Positions 34,518 to 42,953 of a stretch of DNA of 64,000 bases are shown here, in pieces (position 1 is the first letter of the stretch; each line of letters opens with the position of its first letter). The DNA comes from DASYLJ01 sp964432595. Its GTDB lineage: Bacteria > Desulfobacterota > Binatia > DP-6. The stretch is from contig CAYSOF010000012.1 in assembly GCA_964432595.1 (NCBI GenBank), forward strand, positions 115,704 through 179,703, in the 5' to 3' direction. The notes beneath the pieces were generated by a model that was given only the letters and a program-made list of their open reading frames with translations, ran no database searches and was not told where the DNA came from. The position numbers were made by a program, and so were the translations under genes.

Positions 34518-35612
34518 ATGCGACGTGCCGCGGCGTTCGTCCTGCTGGTGCTGCTCGCCGCCTGTTCGCGCGAGGCGACGGAGCCGCCGAAGGTCTTCCT
34601 CGCGACGGCGTGGCGCGACTACGTCGGCGTGTACGTCGCGCCGGAGGGCTACGTCCTCGATCGCACCCGCGGTCCCGACGGCGAGGTCGTGTCGGAGGCG
34701 CAGGGCTATGCGCTGCTGCGCGCGGCGTGGGAGCGCGACGCCGAGACGTTCGATCGCGTGCTGTCGTGGACCGAGCGCACGCTGCGGCGGCCCGACGGGC
34801 TCTACGCGTGGCGCTGGACGCCGGCCGGCGGCGGCTCGATGCTCGACTGGAACACCGCCACCGACGCCGACCAGGAGATCGCGCTCGCCCTGCTGATGGG
34901 GGCCGAGGTCTTCCAGCGGCCGTGGCTGGTCGCGCGCGCGGCGGAGCTCCTGCGCGCGGTGAAGGCGCACGAGTCGATCGCCGTCGGCGACGGGTGGTTC
35001 CCCGCCGCGGGGAACTGGGCGGTCGGCGAGCGCATCGTCAACCTCTCCTACTTCCTGCCGTACGCGTACGACGCGTTCGCCACCGCCGACCCCGAGAGCC
35101 GGTGGGACCAGGCGCTGGCGACGGGCTACGCGCTGCTCGCCGCCGTCATGGCGCCGCCGGGCATCGAGTTCCCGCCCGACTTCATGACCGTCGACGCGCA
35201 GGGTGCGCCCGGTCCGCTGCCGCCGGGCTCGACGCTGAGCGCGGCGTTCTCCTTCGACGCGGTCCGGCTGTACGCCCGCGTCGCCATGGACTGCCGGGTG
35301 AGCGGCCGCGCGGCCGCCTGCGCCGACACGCTGCACGCCGCCGCCGTCGCGCAGCGCCTCGAGCGCGACGGCCGCATCGTCACGAAGTACTCGGTGCAGG
35401 GCCGGCCCGAGAGCGACGCCGAATCGCTGTCGTTCTACGGCTGCCTGCTGCCGGCGTTCCAGCGCCACGCGCCCGAAGCGGCGCGCCGTCTCCTCGACGG
35501 CCGCCTGTCGCAGGCGTCGTTGCGTCCCATCCTGCGCGCGCCCGACCGCTACTACGATCTCAACTGGATCTGGTTCGGGCTCGCCGTGTCGGAAGGATTC
35601 CCCTCCACATGA
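34518..35612 (+). CDS. GH8-type glucanase-like lipoprotein (BcsZ-like)
   Basis: A 364-aa lipoprotein (MRRAAAFVLLVLLAAC, lipidated Cys16). The mature protein matches family 8 glycoside hydrolases: DRTRGPDGEVVSEAQGYALL near residue 49 contains the proposed acid Glu60, and DWNTATDADQEIALALLMG contains the conserved Asp116 and Asp118. BcsZ-type enzymes trim the nascent glucan in the periplasm. The lipid anchor is a variation on BcsZ. Its TGA overlaps the ATG of the next regulator gene, so production is coupled to c-di-GMP signalling. Confidence 0.85.
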   Translation: MRRAAAFVLLVLLAACSREATEPPKVFLATAWRDYVGVYVAPEGYVLDRTRGPDGEVVSEAQGYALLRAAWERDAETFDRVLSWTERTLRRPDGLYAWRWTPAGGGSMLDWNTATDADQEIALALLMGAEVFQRPWLVARAAELLRAVKAHESIAVGDGWFPAAGNWAVGERIVNLSYFLPYAYDAFATADPESRWDQALATGYALLAAVMAPPGIEFPPDFMTVDAQGAPGPLPPGSTLSAAFSFDAVRLYARVAMDCRVSGRAAACADTLHAAAVAQRLERDGRIVTKYSVQGRPESDAESLSFYGCLLPAFQRHAPEAARRLLDGRLSQASLRPILRAPDRYYDLNWIWFGLAVSEGFPST

Positions 35613-37657
35613 CCACCATCCTCGTCGTCGACGACTCGCCGCCCGCCCGGCTCGTCAGCCAGGCCGCGCTCCAGCGCGCCGGGTACCGGTGCCTCGTGGC
35701 ACAGGACAGCGACGACGCCTGGCGACAGTTGACGCCCGCCATCGGGCTCGTGCTGCTCGACGTGATGCTGCCGGGCGAGAGCGGCCCCGACATCCTGCGC
35801 CGCATGCAGGTCGACCCGACGCTCGCGAAGATCCCCGTGATCTTCGTCTCCGGCCGCGCGGACGCCGCCACGCGCATCCAGTGCCTCGCGATGGGCGCAC
35901 GGGCGTTCGTCGCGAAGCCGTTCCGCGCGAGCGGTCTGGTCGACGTCGTGCGCGCCGTGCTCGACGGCGGCGACGACACCGTGTTCGAGAACGATCCGCT
36001 GGCGAGCGTGCTCGGCGACGAGCCGCTCGACGACCCCGAGCTGCCGGCCGGCGATCTCGTGCGCTCGCTGCTCGCCGAGCGGCAGCGGATGCGGCGGCAG
36101 GTGGCCAGCCACGCCCGCCTGCTCTCGGCGCTCGTGCGCCTGCATCAGGCGGTGGACAGCGGCTCGTCCGTCGTCGCGCAGACGATCGTGCAGCTGGCGG
36201 CGACCGTGCTGGGCGCCGAGCGCACGACCGTATGGACGTCGGCGGGCGCGACGCTGCTGCCGATCGCCGCGAGCACGCCGGCGCTCCCGGCGCCCGTCGA
36301 GCGCGACGCCGAGACGGGGCCCGCGCGCGCCTGGCGGAGCCGCCACGTCGTCGAGAGCGACGGCGCGCAGCACATCCCGCTCACCGTCGCGGCCAAGCCG
36401 GTGGGCATCCTCACCGTGACGGTGCCCGCCGACGTGCGGCCGTCGGCGAGTCTCGCGGGCTTCTTCTGCGCGGAAGCCGCGTTGGCGCTCGACGCCGCGG
36501 AGCGGCTCGCCGCGGCCGCGAGCGCGGCGATCACCGACGCGCTGACGGGCCTGCCGAATCGCCGCCACCTCGACCGCCGGCTGGCGCAGGAGCTGCGCCG
36601 CGCGCAGGCGCTCGGGCATCCCGTCGCCGTGCTCTTCGTCGACATCGACCATTTCAAGCGCATCAACGACGTCTACGGGCACGAGCGCGGCGACGCCGCG
36701 CTGCGCGCGGTGTCGGAGTCGCTGCGCGAGGCCGTCCGCGCGGTGGACGTGCTGGCGCGCTACGGCGGCGAGGAGTTCGTGCTGGTGCTGCCGGAGACGG
36801 ACGCCGACGGCGCGCAGCGCGTCGCAGAGCGCATCCGCGACCTCGTCGCGCTGCGCACGGCCGGATGCGTCCCCGGCGGCGAGCCCCTCACGGTGACGAT
36901 CGGCTTCGCGACCGCGCCCGCGGACGGGACGGAGGCCGCCTACCTGCTGGCGTGCGCCGACGCCGCGATGCTGCGCGGCAAACGCGCCGGGCGCGATCGG
37001 ATCGAGCGGTTCGGCGTCGGCATGGACGTGGCCGTCGACGCGCCGGCGTCGCGCGCCACGCCCGCCGTGGTGCGCGCGCTGCTCCACGCGCTGCACGTGA
37101 AGGACGCGGGCAGCGCGCGGCATTCGGCCGTCGTCGGCGGCCTGGCGGCGCGGCTCGCCCGGTTCATGGGCGTGACGGTGCCCGGCGTGCGCCTGACGGG
37201 ACAGGCGGGCGTGCTGCACGACATCGGCAAGCTGCACATCCCCGACGAGGTGTTGCTGAAGCCCGGGCCGCTCGACGCCGACGAGCGCGTCGTGATGGAG
37301 CGCCACGTCCCGCTCGGCACGCGGCTCGTCACGGCGTTGTCGGAGACGCGCCACCTGGCGCACGTCGTCCACGCCGCGCAGGAGCACTACGACGGCAGCG
37401 GCTATCCGGAGGGCCTCGCGCGCGACGCGATCCCGCTGCCGGCGCGCATCATCGCGGTCGTCGACGCGTGGCACGCCATGACGTCGAACCGCCCGTACCG
37501 CGCGGCCATGCCGAAGCGGGCGGCCGCGACGGAGCTCCGGCGCTGCGCGGGGACGCAGTTCGATCCGGACGTCGTCGAAGCGTTGCTGCGGATGGTGGGC
37601 GTGACGACGGTCCGCGTCGACGTGATCGTCGACGAGACTCTGGACGCGACGCGCTAG
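35609..37657 (+). CDS. Response regulator with REC, GAF-like, GGDEF and HD-GYP domains
   Basis: A 682-aa bifunctional c-di-GMP enzyme. REC (residues 1-120) has Asp51 and Lys103; residues ~165-300 form a GAF-like sensor; GGDEF follows with the intact GGEEF active site near residue 386 and an I-site RAVD just before VLARYGGEEF. HD-GYP (residues ~500-660) has HDIGKLHIPDEVLLKPGPL and DGSGYPEGLA. The HHE segment before DGSGYP is AQE, so metal binding may differ. Both synthesis and breakdown of c-di-GMP are therefore possible. ATG 35609 overlaps the GH8 stop. It is the fourth gene of the exopolysaccharide operon; the cognate kinase is not adjacent. Confidence 0.93.
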   Translation: MTTILVVDDSPPARLVSQAALQRAGYRCLVAQDSDDAWRQLTPAIGLVLLDVMLPGESGPDILRRMQVDPTLAKIPVIFVSGRADAATRIQCLAMGARAFVAKPFRASGLVDVVRAVLDGGDDTVFENDPLASVLGDEPLDDPELPAGDLVRSLLAERQRMRRQVASHARLLSALVRLHQAVDSGSSVVAQTIVQLAATVLGAERTTVWTSAGATLLPIAASTPALPAPVERDAETGPARAWRSRHVVESDGAQHIPLTVAAKPVGILTVTVPADVRPSASLAGFFCAEAALALDAAERLAAAASAAITDALTGLPNRRHLDRRLAQELRRAQALGHPVAVLFVDIDHFKRINDVYGHERGDAALRAVSESLREAVRAVDVLARYGGEEFVLVLPETDADGAQRVAERIRDLVALRTAGCVPGGEPLTVTIGFATAPADGTEAAYLLACADAAMLRGKRAGRDRIERFGVGMDVAVDAPASRATPAVVRALLHALHVKDAGSARHSAVVGGLAARLARFMGVTVPGVRLTGQAGVLHDIGKLHIPDEVLLKPGPLDADERVVMERHVPLGTRLVTALSETRHLAHVVHAAQEHYDGSGYPEGLARDAIPLPARIIAVVDAWHAMTSNRPYRAAMPKRAAATELRRCAGTQFDPDVVEALLRMVGVTTVRVDVIVDETLDATR

Positions 37658-37730
37658 AAGACCGGGCGCGGGTGCGGGAGTCGCGGTCCGCGAACGTTAC
37701 GCGCGGGATCCGCGGTCCGTAGCGTCGCCG

Positions 37731-38513
37731 TCAGGCGAGCGCGCGCAACGCCGCGGCCGACGTCGGGTCGGCCGGCACGAGGCTCTCGATGCGCAGCTCC
37801 TGCACCGTGACGTCGTGCGCCCGCGCGAGCGTCGTCAGCATGCTCAGCAGGCGGACGTCGAGCGTGTCGGTCCGCACGTGCAGCGGCACGACGACGGGGT
37901 CGTCGCCCGCGTCCGGCGCGTCGGCGAACGGGCTCGGCACGCCGGGATACGCCGACACCTCGTCGTAGAGCGCGACCAGCGCCGGATCGCCCGCGTGCGC
38001 GGCGCGGTGGAGCTGCCGCAGCAGCGACGTCGCGACCTCGATCCAGTTGACGGTCACGCGGCGGAGGCCGTCGGGATGCAGCACGAGCCGCAGCGAGTTC
38101 GGCCGCTCGGCCAGCGCCGGCGGGAACGGGTCGAGGATCGTTCCGAAGAGCCGTACGGCGCCCTCGTTGCGCATGACGACGTCGTAGCACCGATCGATCA
38201 CGATGGCGGGGAACGGCTCGTGCTGCGCGAGCACGAAGGCGAGGACGTCGCGCAGCTGGTGCAGCTCGGGATCGGACAGCGCGCGCTCGGGGAAGGCGGC
38301 GGCGAATCCCGCGGCGGCGAGCAGCGTGTTGCGATCGCGCAGCGGGACGTCGAGCACGGCGGCCAGCCGGAGCAGCGTCTCGCGGCTCGGCTGCGCGCGT
38401 CCCGTCTCGAGGAAGCCCAGATGCCGCGCGGAGACCTCCGCGTCGAGGGCGAGCGCCATCTGGCTCAGGCCACGCACGCGGCGCCAGCGGGCGAGCAGCG
38501 GTCCGACGGCCAC
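37731..38513 (-). CDS. XRE-family regulator with MmyB-like C-terminal domain
   Basis: A 260-aa one-component regulator. Residues ~8-65 are a lambda-repressor-type helix-turn-helix (RRVRGLSQMALALDAEVSARHLGFLETGRAQPSRE), followed by a MmyB-like ligand-binding domain (LDVPLRDRNTLLAAAGFAAAF, YDVVMRNEGAVRLFG, NSLRLVLHPDGLRRVTVNW). GTG 38513 is preferred because the frame upstream is out of family. It is divergent from the RidA gene, and a perfect inverted repeat lies between them; it may regulate both. Confidence 0.88.
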   Translation of the reverse strand: MAVGPLLARWRRVRGLSQMALALDAEVSARHLGFLETGRAQPSRETLLRLAAVLDVPLRDRNTLLAAAGFAAAFPERALSDPELHQLRDVLAFVLAQHEPFPAIVIDRCYDVVMRNEGAVRLFGTILDPFPPALAERPNSLRLVLHPDGLRRVTVNWIEVATSLLRQLHRAAHAGDPALVALYDEVSAYPGVPSPFADAPDAGDDPVVVPLHVRTDTLDVRLLSMLTTLARAHDVTVQELRIESLVPADPTSAAALRALA

Positions 38514-38559
38514 GCGGCGGGTATCCCAGGCGGGCGCCGGCGCCGTCAACGCGCGGCGC

Positions 38560-38574
38560 CTACCTGGGAGGTAG
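38560..38574. promoter_or_regulatory. Perfect inverted repeat, candidate XRE operator
   Basis: CTACCT-GGG-AGGTAG at 38560-38574 has perfect 6-bp arms. It lies 46 bp from the XRE start and 36 bp from the RidA ATG, in the 97-bp divergent gap, where such regulators commonly bind. Function is inferred from position and symmetry. Confidence 0.55.
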
Positions 38575-38610
38575 TTGCCGGCCGGATATCGCCCGTGCGA
38601 CGCCGCGCGC

Positions 38611-39075
38611 ATGGACACACCCACTGCACGCCTCGCCGCCCTCGATCTGCCGCTTCCCGGGCCGCCGCCGACCGCGGGCACGTACGTGAACGCCGTCCAG
38701 AGCGGCACGCTCCTGTTCCTCGCGGGCCACGTCCCGATCCGCGCCGACGGCAGCGTCGCGCTCGGCAAGCTCGGGCAGGACCTCACGACGGCGGAGGGCT
38801 ACGAGGCGGCACGCGCCGCGGCGCTCGGCTCGCTCGTCACGATGATCCAGACGCTCGGCACGCTCGACCGTGTCCGCCGCATCCTGCGCGTCTACGGCGT
38901 CGTCAACGCGACACCCGACTTCGTCGAGCACACGCAGGTCGTGAACGGGGCGTCCGATCTCTTCGGCGCGGTCTTCGGCGACGCGGGCGCGCACGCGCGG
39001 CTCGCCGTCGGCGTGTCGTCGCTGCCGTGGAACATCGCGCTCGAGATCGAGGTGACGGCGGAGATCGACGCCTGA
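38611..39075 (+). CDS. RidA/YjgF-family protein
   Basis: A 154-aa RidA-superfamily protein; members deaminate reactive enamine/imine intermediates made by PLP enzymes or act as related isomerases. The family motifs are LLFLAGHVPIRADGSVALGKLGQDLT, RVYGVVNATPDFVEHTQVVNGASDLF and HARLAVGVSSLPWNIALEIEV. The Arg in ARLAV is at the site of the catalytic Arg of RidA. ATG 38611 starts MDTPTARL; an earlier ATG at 38575 is unlikely because it abuts the inverted repeat. It is convergent with LysR, whose stop lies 5 bp away. Confidence 0.9.
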   Translation: MDTPTARLAALDLPLPGPPPTAGTYVNAVQSGTLLFLAGHVPIRADGSVALGKLGQDLTTAEGYEAARAAALGSLVTMIQTLGTLDRVRRILRVYGVVNATPDFVEHTQVVNGASDLFGAVFGDAGAHARLAVGVSSLPWNIALEIEVTAEIDA

Positions 39076-39080
39076 GCGTC

Positions 39081-40001
39081 TCAGCGCCGCCGCCCGCCAC
39101 CGAGCAGGCCGGGCGTGTGACGCTGCAGCAGCTCGAGGAACGCGTCGGCGACCGGGCTGCGATGGCCGCCCCGACGGCGCACGGCCACGACCGGTTGCTC
39201 GGCGTCGAGGCCGTCGACCGCGATCGTCCGCAGCGTGCGGGCGCGCAGCTCCTCGCGCACGCTGCTCTTCGGCAGCAGTGCGATGCCGAGCCCCGCCTCG
39301 ACGAGCCGCTTCTGCGCGGTCAGGCTGTCGACGGGTGTGATCTTCGCGTCGGCGATGCCCGCCGCGACGAGCCGTCCCACCAGCTGCTGGCCCGACGACT
39401 CGGGGTGCCGGGGATCGGGCGGAAAGCCGAGCCACGTCTCGCCCGCGAGCGCGGCCAGCCCGGACACACGACGCGCCCGTCGGCGGTGGGCGGACGCCAC
39501 GACGACGACGAGCTCCTCCGCGCCGAGCGGGATGCATTCGAGCTTCGGGTCATGGTCGACGAAGTATCGGATGCCGACATCCGCCTCGCCCCGTCGCACC
39601 AGGCCGCTGACCTCGCGGCTCGTCGCGGTGCGGAGCTGGACCGCCACGTCGCCGAATCGCGCCTGGAACGCCCGAAGCGCGGCGACCATGTGCGCGTCGG
39701 CCAGGGTGCCGACCATCGCGAGCTCCAGCGAGCGCGGCCGACCGCCGACGCCGCGCACCGCGCGCTCCCCGTCGCGGATGGCGGCCAGGACCGCCTCCGC
39801 ATGCGGCAGGAGCGCGCGGCCCGCCTCGGTCAGCACCGAGCGGCGGCCGACCCGCTCGAACAGCACGGCGTCGAGGCTGGCCTCGAGCTGGCGTATCCGC
39901 CGGCTGATCGCGGGCTGCGAGCGATGCAGCTCGCTCGACGCGCGCGTGAAGCCGCTGCCCCTGGCGATGCACACGAAGGACTCGAGCTCGTCGACCGTCA
40001 T
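39081..40001 (-). CDS. LysR-family transcriptional regulator
   Basis: A 306-aa LTTR. The N-terminal winged helix is clear (MTVDELESFVCIARGSGFTR, SSELHRSQPAISRRIRQLEA, LFERVGRRSVLTEAGRALL); the substrate-binding domain spans residues ~90-290. It is divergent from the PEP-mutase-like gene, 75 bp away, and probably controls that operon. TATAGT lies 6 bp before the ATG, so its mRNA may start at or near the initiation codon. Confidence 0.93.
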   Translation of the reverse strand: MTVDELESFVCIARGSGFTRASSELHRSQPAISRRIRQLEASLDAVLFERVGRRSVLTEAGRALLPHAEAVLAAIRDGERAVRGVGGRPRSLELAMVGTLADAHMVAALRAFQARFGDVAVQLRTATSREVSGLVRRGEADVGIRYFVDHDPKLECIPLGAEELVVVVASAHRRRARRVSGLAALAGETWLGFPPDPRHPESSGQQLVGRLVAAGIADAKITPVDSLTAQKRLVEAGLGIALLPKSSVREELRARTLRTIAVDGLDAEQPVVAVRRRGGHRSPVADAFLELLQRHTPGLLGGGRRR

Positions 40002-40010
40002 GCATCCACT

Positions 40011-40036
40011 ATACTGATCGTTGCGATCGAAAGTAT
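40011..40036. promoter_or_regulatory. Candidate LysR-binding dyad
   Basis: A dyad GATCG-TTG-CGATC (40016-40028) flanked by ATACT and AAGTAT lies in the 75-bp gap between LysR and the PEP-mutase-like gene. LysR regulators usually bind inverted repeats with short spacers in such gaps. Function is inferred. Confidence 0.4.
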
Positions 40037-40076
40037 GCATTGGACGCATAGGTGATCGGCCGGCAGGATCGGCCGC

Positions 40077-40889
40077 ATGGACGATCACGCGCGCAAGGCC
40101 GCCCGCTTCGTCGAGCTCCACCAGCGTCCCGAGCCGCTGCTCCTGCCGAATCCGTGGGACCCCGGCAGCGCCCGGCTCCTGGCCCACCTCGGATTCGAGG
40201 CGCTGGCCACGACCAGCCTCGGCGTCGAGCACGTGCTCGGGCGAACGCACGTCGCGCCGCGGGACATCTACGACAACCTGCGCGCGATCTGCGCGGCGAC
40301 GTCCCTGCCCGTGAACGCCGACCTCGAGAACGGCTTCGCGGACGACCCGGCGACCGCGGCGCGGGCCATCGCCGAGGCGCATGCCTGCGGCGCGGCCGGC
40401 GGGTCCATCGAGGACGTGGTCGTCGTCGACGGCGCGCCGCGCATCTACGACTTCGATCTGGCGGTCGAGCGCGTGCATGCCGCGGTCGAGATCGCCCGGG
40501 CGCTGCCGACGCCCTTCGTCCTGACCGCCCGCGCGGAGGGCCTGCTCTACGGCGTCGGCACGATCGACGACGTCATCCGCCGGCTGCAGGCGTTCGAGCG
40601 GGTGGGCGCGGACGTCCTCTACGCCCCCGGCCTGCGGACGCTCGACGAGATGCGGGCGGTGGTCCGCTCGGTGCACCGGCCCGTGAACGTCGTGATGGGC
40701 TTCGCGGACCCGTCGATCACGATCGAGCAGCTCGCCGCCGCCGGCGTCCGGCGCGTCAGCATCGGCGGCGCGCTCTCGCGCCTCGCCCTGCGCGCGTTCC
40801 TCGACGGCGCGCGCGAGATGCGCGCCGGACGCTTCGAGTTCGTCCGCCGCATCGCCACCGTCCAGGAGCTGCGCGCCGCCTTCGTCTGA
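40077..40889 (+). CDS. Isocitrate lyase/PEP mutase-family C-C/P-C lyase-like protein
   Basis: A 270-aa TIM-barrel protein of the isocitrate lyase/phosphoenolpyruvate mutase superfamily (2-methylisocitrate lyase, PEP phosphonomutase, oxaloacetate hydrolase). Visible are LLLPNPWDPGSARLLAHLGF, the Mg-site DLENGF, SIEDVVV, and TARAEGLLYG. The Cys loop (KKCGH) of isocitrate lyase is lacking, so it is not glyoxylate-cycle isocitrate lyase. The exact reaction is not known. It starts a run of six + strand genes with short gaps or overlaps, and is divergent from LysR. A GATCGGCCG direct repeat lies just upstream of its ATG. Confidence 0.88.
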   Translation: MDDHARKAARFVELHQRPEPLLLPNPWDPGSARLLAHLGFEALATTSLGVEHVLGRTHVAPRDIYDNLRAICAATSLPVNADLENGFADDPATAARAIAEAHACGAAGGSIEDVVVVDGAPRIYDFDLAVERVHAAVEIARALPTPFVLTARAEGLLYGVGTIDDVIRRLQAFERVGADVLYAPGLRTLDEMRAVVRSVHRPVNVVMGFADPSITIEQLAAAGVRRVSIGGALSRLALRAFLDGAREMRAGRFEFVRRIATVQELRAAFV

Positions 40890-40934
40890 CGATCGCTTGT
40901 CGTCGGCCCGGGTGGCCAGGCATACGGGTGGCGC

Positions 40935-42140
40935 ATGCCGACACCGGAGCAGCTCGTCGAGCTGCGTCGCGACGCCGACGCCCTCCTGCCCGACTGCATC
41001 GCGCTCCGTCGTCGCATCCACAGCCGGCCCGAGCTCGGGATCGACCTGCCCGAGACCCGGCAGGCGATCCTCGACGCGCTCGACGGCTGCGACGTCGAGG
41101 TGGCGACGGGCGGCGCGACCAGCGCGGTCGTCGCGACGATCCGCGGCGCGCGTCCCGGTCCGACGCTGCTGCTGCGCGCCGACATGGACGCCCTGCCGAT
41201 GCGCGAGGCCACCGGCCTGCCCTTCGCGTCGACCCGCGACGGCGCGATGCATGCGTGCGGCCACGATGCGCACGTCGCCATGCTCGCCATGGCTACGCGC
41301 CTGATCGCGGCGCGGCGCGCCGAGCTGCCCGGCACGGTGAAATGCCTCTTCCAGCCGGGCGAAGAAGGCTACGGCGGCGCGAAGATCCTGATCGACGAGG
41401 GGCTGCTCGAGCACGAGCCGCGCGTCGAGGCGGCGTTCGCGATCCACATGGACAGCGCGACGCCGACCGGACTCGTGGCCGGCCGTCCGGGGCCGATCCT
41501 CGCCGCGGCCGACGCCGTCATGATCGAGATCCGGGGCAAAGGCGGCCACGCGTCGATGCCGCACCTCGCAGGCGATCCGGTGCCGATCGCATGCGAGATG
41601 GTGCTGGCGCTGCAGTCGCTGGTCACGCGCCGGATCGACGTCTTCGATCCCGCCGTGCTGACGATCGCCCGCATCCGCGCCGGCTCGACCGGCAACGTCA
41701 TCGGGCCGACGGCGTCCATGCTGGGCACGCTGCGCACCTTCTCGGAGCGGACGCGCCAGGCCATGCACGACGGCATCCGTCGCGTGGTGTCCGGCATCGC
41801 GGCCGCGCACGGCGTCGACGCCGAGGCGCAGGTGATTCCGGGCTATCCCGTGACGGTCAACGACGCCGGCGTCGCCGCCTTCGCGGGCGACACCGCCCGG
41901 GCGCTCCTCGGCGAGCGGCAGGTGCTGGCGATGCCCGCGCCGGTCATGGGCGCCGAGGACTTCTCGTACGTTCTCCAGCGGGTTCCCGGCGCGCTCGTGT
42001 TCCTCGGCGCCGGCCCTCCCGGTGGGCCGTCCGAGCCGCTCCACTCCGACCGCATGGTGCTCGACGAGTCGGCGTTCGCGATCGGCATCGCGCTGCATGC
42101 CGCGGTCGCATTCGGCTTCGCCGGCCGGAGCACCGCATGA
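40935..42140 (+). CDS. M20 family amidohydrolase
   Basis: A 401-aa M20D-type zinc amidohydrolase (hippurate hydrolase/N-acyl amino acid deacetylase-like). Metal residues are in LLLRADMDALP, ACGHDAHVAML, QPGEEGYGGAKIL and the C-terminal GAEDFSYVLQ. The dimerisation domain is residues ~180-290 (GKGGHASMPHLAGDPV). It likely releases an amino acid or amine from an N-acyl precursor. It follows the PEP-mutase-like gene by 45 bp and its stop overlaps the next ATG. Confidence 0.92.
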   Translation: MPTPEQLVELRRDADALLPDCIALRRRIHSRPELGIDLPETRQAILDALDGCDVEVATGGATSAVVATIRGARPGPTLLLRADMDALPMREATGLPFASTRDGAMHACGHDAHVAMLAMATRLIAARRAELPGTVKCLFQPGEEGYGGAKILIDEGLLEHEPRVEAAFAIHMDSATPTGLVAGRPGPILAAADAVMIEIRGKGGHASMPHLAGDPVPIACEMVLALQSLVTRRIDVFDPAVLTIARIRAGSTGNVIGPTASMLGTLRTFSERTRQAMHDGIRRVVSGIAAAHGVDAEAQVIPGYPVTVNDAGVAAFAGDTARALLGERQVLAMPAPVMGAEDFSYVLQRVPGALVFLGAGPPGGPSEPLHSDRMVLDESAFAIGIALHAAVAFGFAGRSTA

Positions 42141-42523
42141 GCCGACTCGGCCTGCTGCGCGTCATCGCGGTGCTGATCGCGCTCCGCGCCTGCATGAACC
42201 TCGGCAAGCCGTTCGGCACCGGGACGGGGCTCGTCTTCCTCGGCAGCCTGCTCACCGGGACGCCCATGCTGATCCTGGCGCCGCTGCTCGCGGTCTACAT
42301 GATCGTCTGGGCATGGACGCTGTGGCACGTGCGTCCCGCGGCGCTGTGGCTCGGCCTGCCGTACCTCGCCTTCATCGCGGTGAACATCGTCCGCTTCCCG
42401 ATCGCCACCGGGCTCCCGCCGTACGCGACCATGCCCATGTACGCGGTCTACGGACTCGTCGCCCTCGGCGTGCCGGCCTTGGCGTTGTGGCTCGCGGCCT
42501 CGCTCCGGCGCGAAGGACGCTGA
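42137..42523 (+). CDS. Small polytopic membrane protein
   Basis: A 128-aa protein with four hydrophobic segments (LLRVIAVLIALRACMNL; LILAPLLAVYMIVWAWTLWHV; ALWLGLPYLAFIAVNIVRF; AVYGLVALGVPALALWLAASL). No family recognised. ATG overlaps the TGA of the amidohydrolase gene, so the two are coupled. Confidence 0.72.
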   Translation: MSRLGLLRVIAVLIALRACMNLGKPFGTGTGLVFLGSLLTGTPMLILAPLLAVYMIVWAWTLWHVRPAALWLGLPYLAFIAVNIVRFPIATGLPPYATMPMYAVYGLVALGVPALALWLAASLRREGR

Positions 42524-42529
42524 CGGATC

Positions 42530-42937
42530 GTGCCGACCCGGTCGCGCGCGGCGCGCCAGGCGACCCTTCGCCGGGTCGCCATGCTGGACGTCGTGCTCAC
42601 CCTGCCCTTCGCGATTCCACTCGTCGCCGAGCGCGTCGTGCTCGTGCTGCTCGACCTCGACCAGTTCCTCGGGTTCGCGACGCCCGCGCCGCGGCTCGAT
42701 CCGCTGGCGCTGCTCTTCATGAACCTGATGGGCGTGCTCGCCGTCCTGTGGAACTGGGCGCGCGTGCGCACCAAGACGACCGACCTGGCCACGATGGACG
42801 TGCCGGCACGGTGCGTCGTCGCGGCCGTGATCCTCTTCTACGTCGCGGTGATGCGCGTGACGCCCGTCCTGCTGCTCTTCGTCGCGACCGAGCTCGCCGG
42901 CGCCGCGGTCCAGCATCGCGCGCTCCACGGCCGCTGA
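42530..42937 (+). CDS. Small polytopic membrane protein
   Basis: A 135-aa protein starting at GTG 42530, 6 bp after the preceding gene. Three or four hydrophobic segments (MLDVVLTLPFAIPLVAERVVLVLL, LALLFMNLMGVLAVLWNW, VVAAVILFYVAVMRVTPVLLLFV). The segment order and MNLMGVL...WNWAR recall small membrane proteins of unknown role. It sits inside the same run of genes. Confidence 0.68.
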   Translation: MPTRSRAARQATLRRVAMLDVVLTLPFAIPLVAERVVLVLLDLDQFLGFATPAPRLDPLALLFMNLMGVLAVLWNWARVRTKTTDLATMDVPARCVVAAVILFYVAVMRVTPVLLLFVATELAGAAVQHRALHGR

Positions 42938-42953
42938 CGACGGGTCCGACCGC

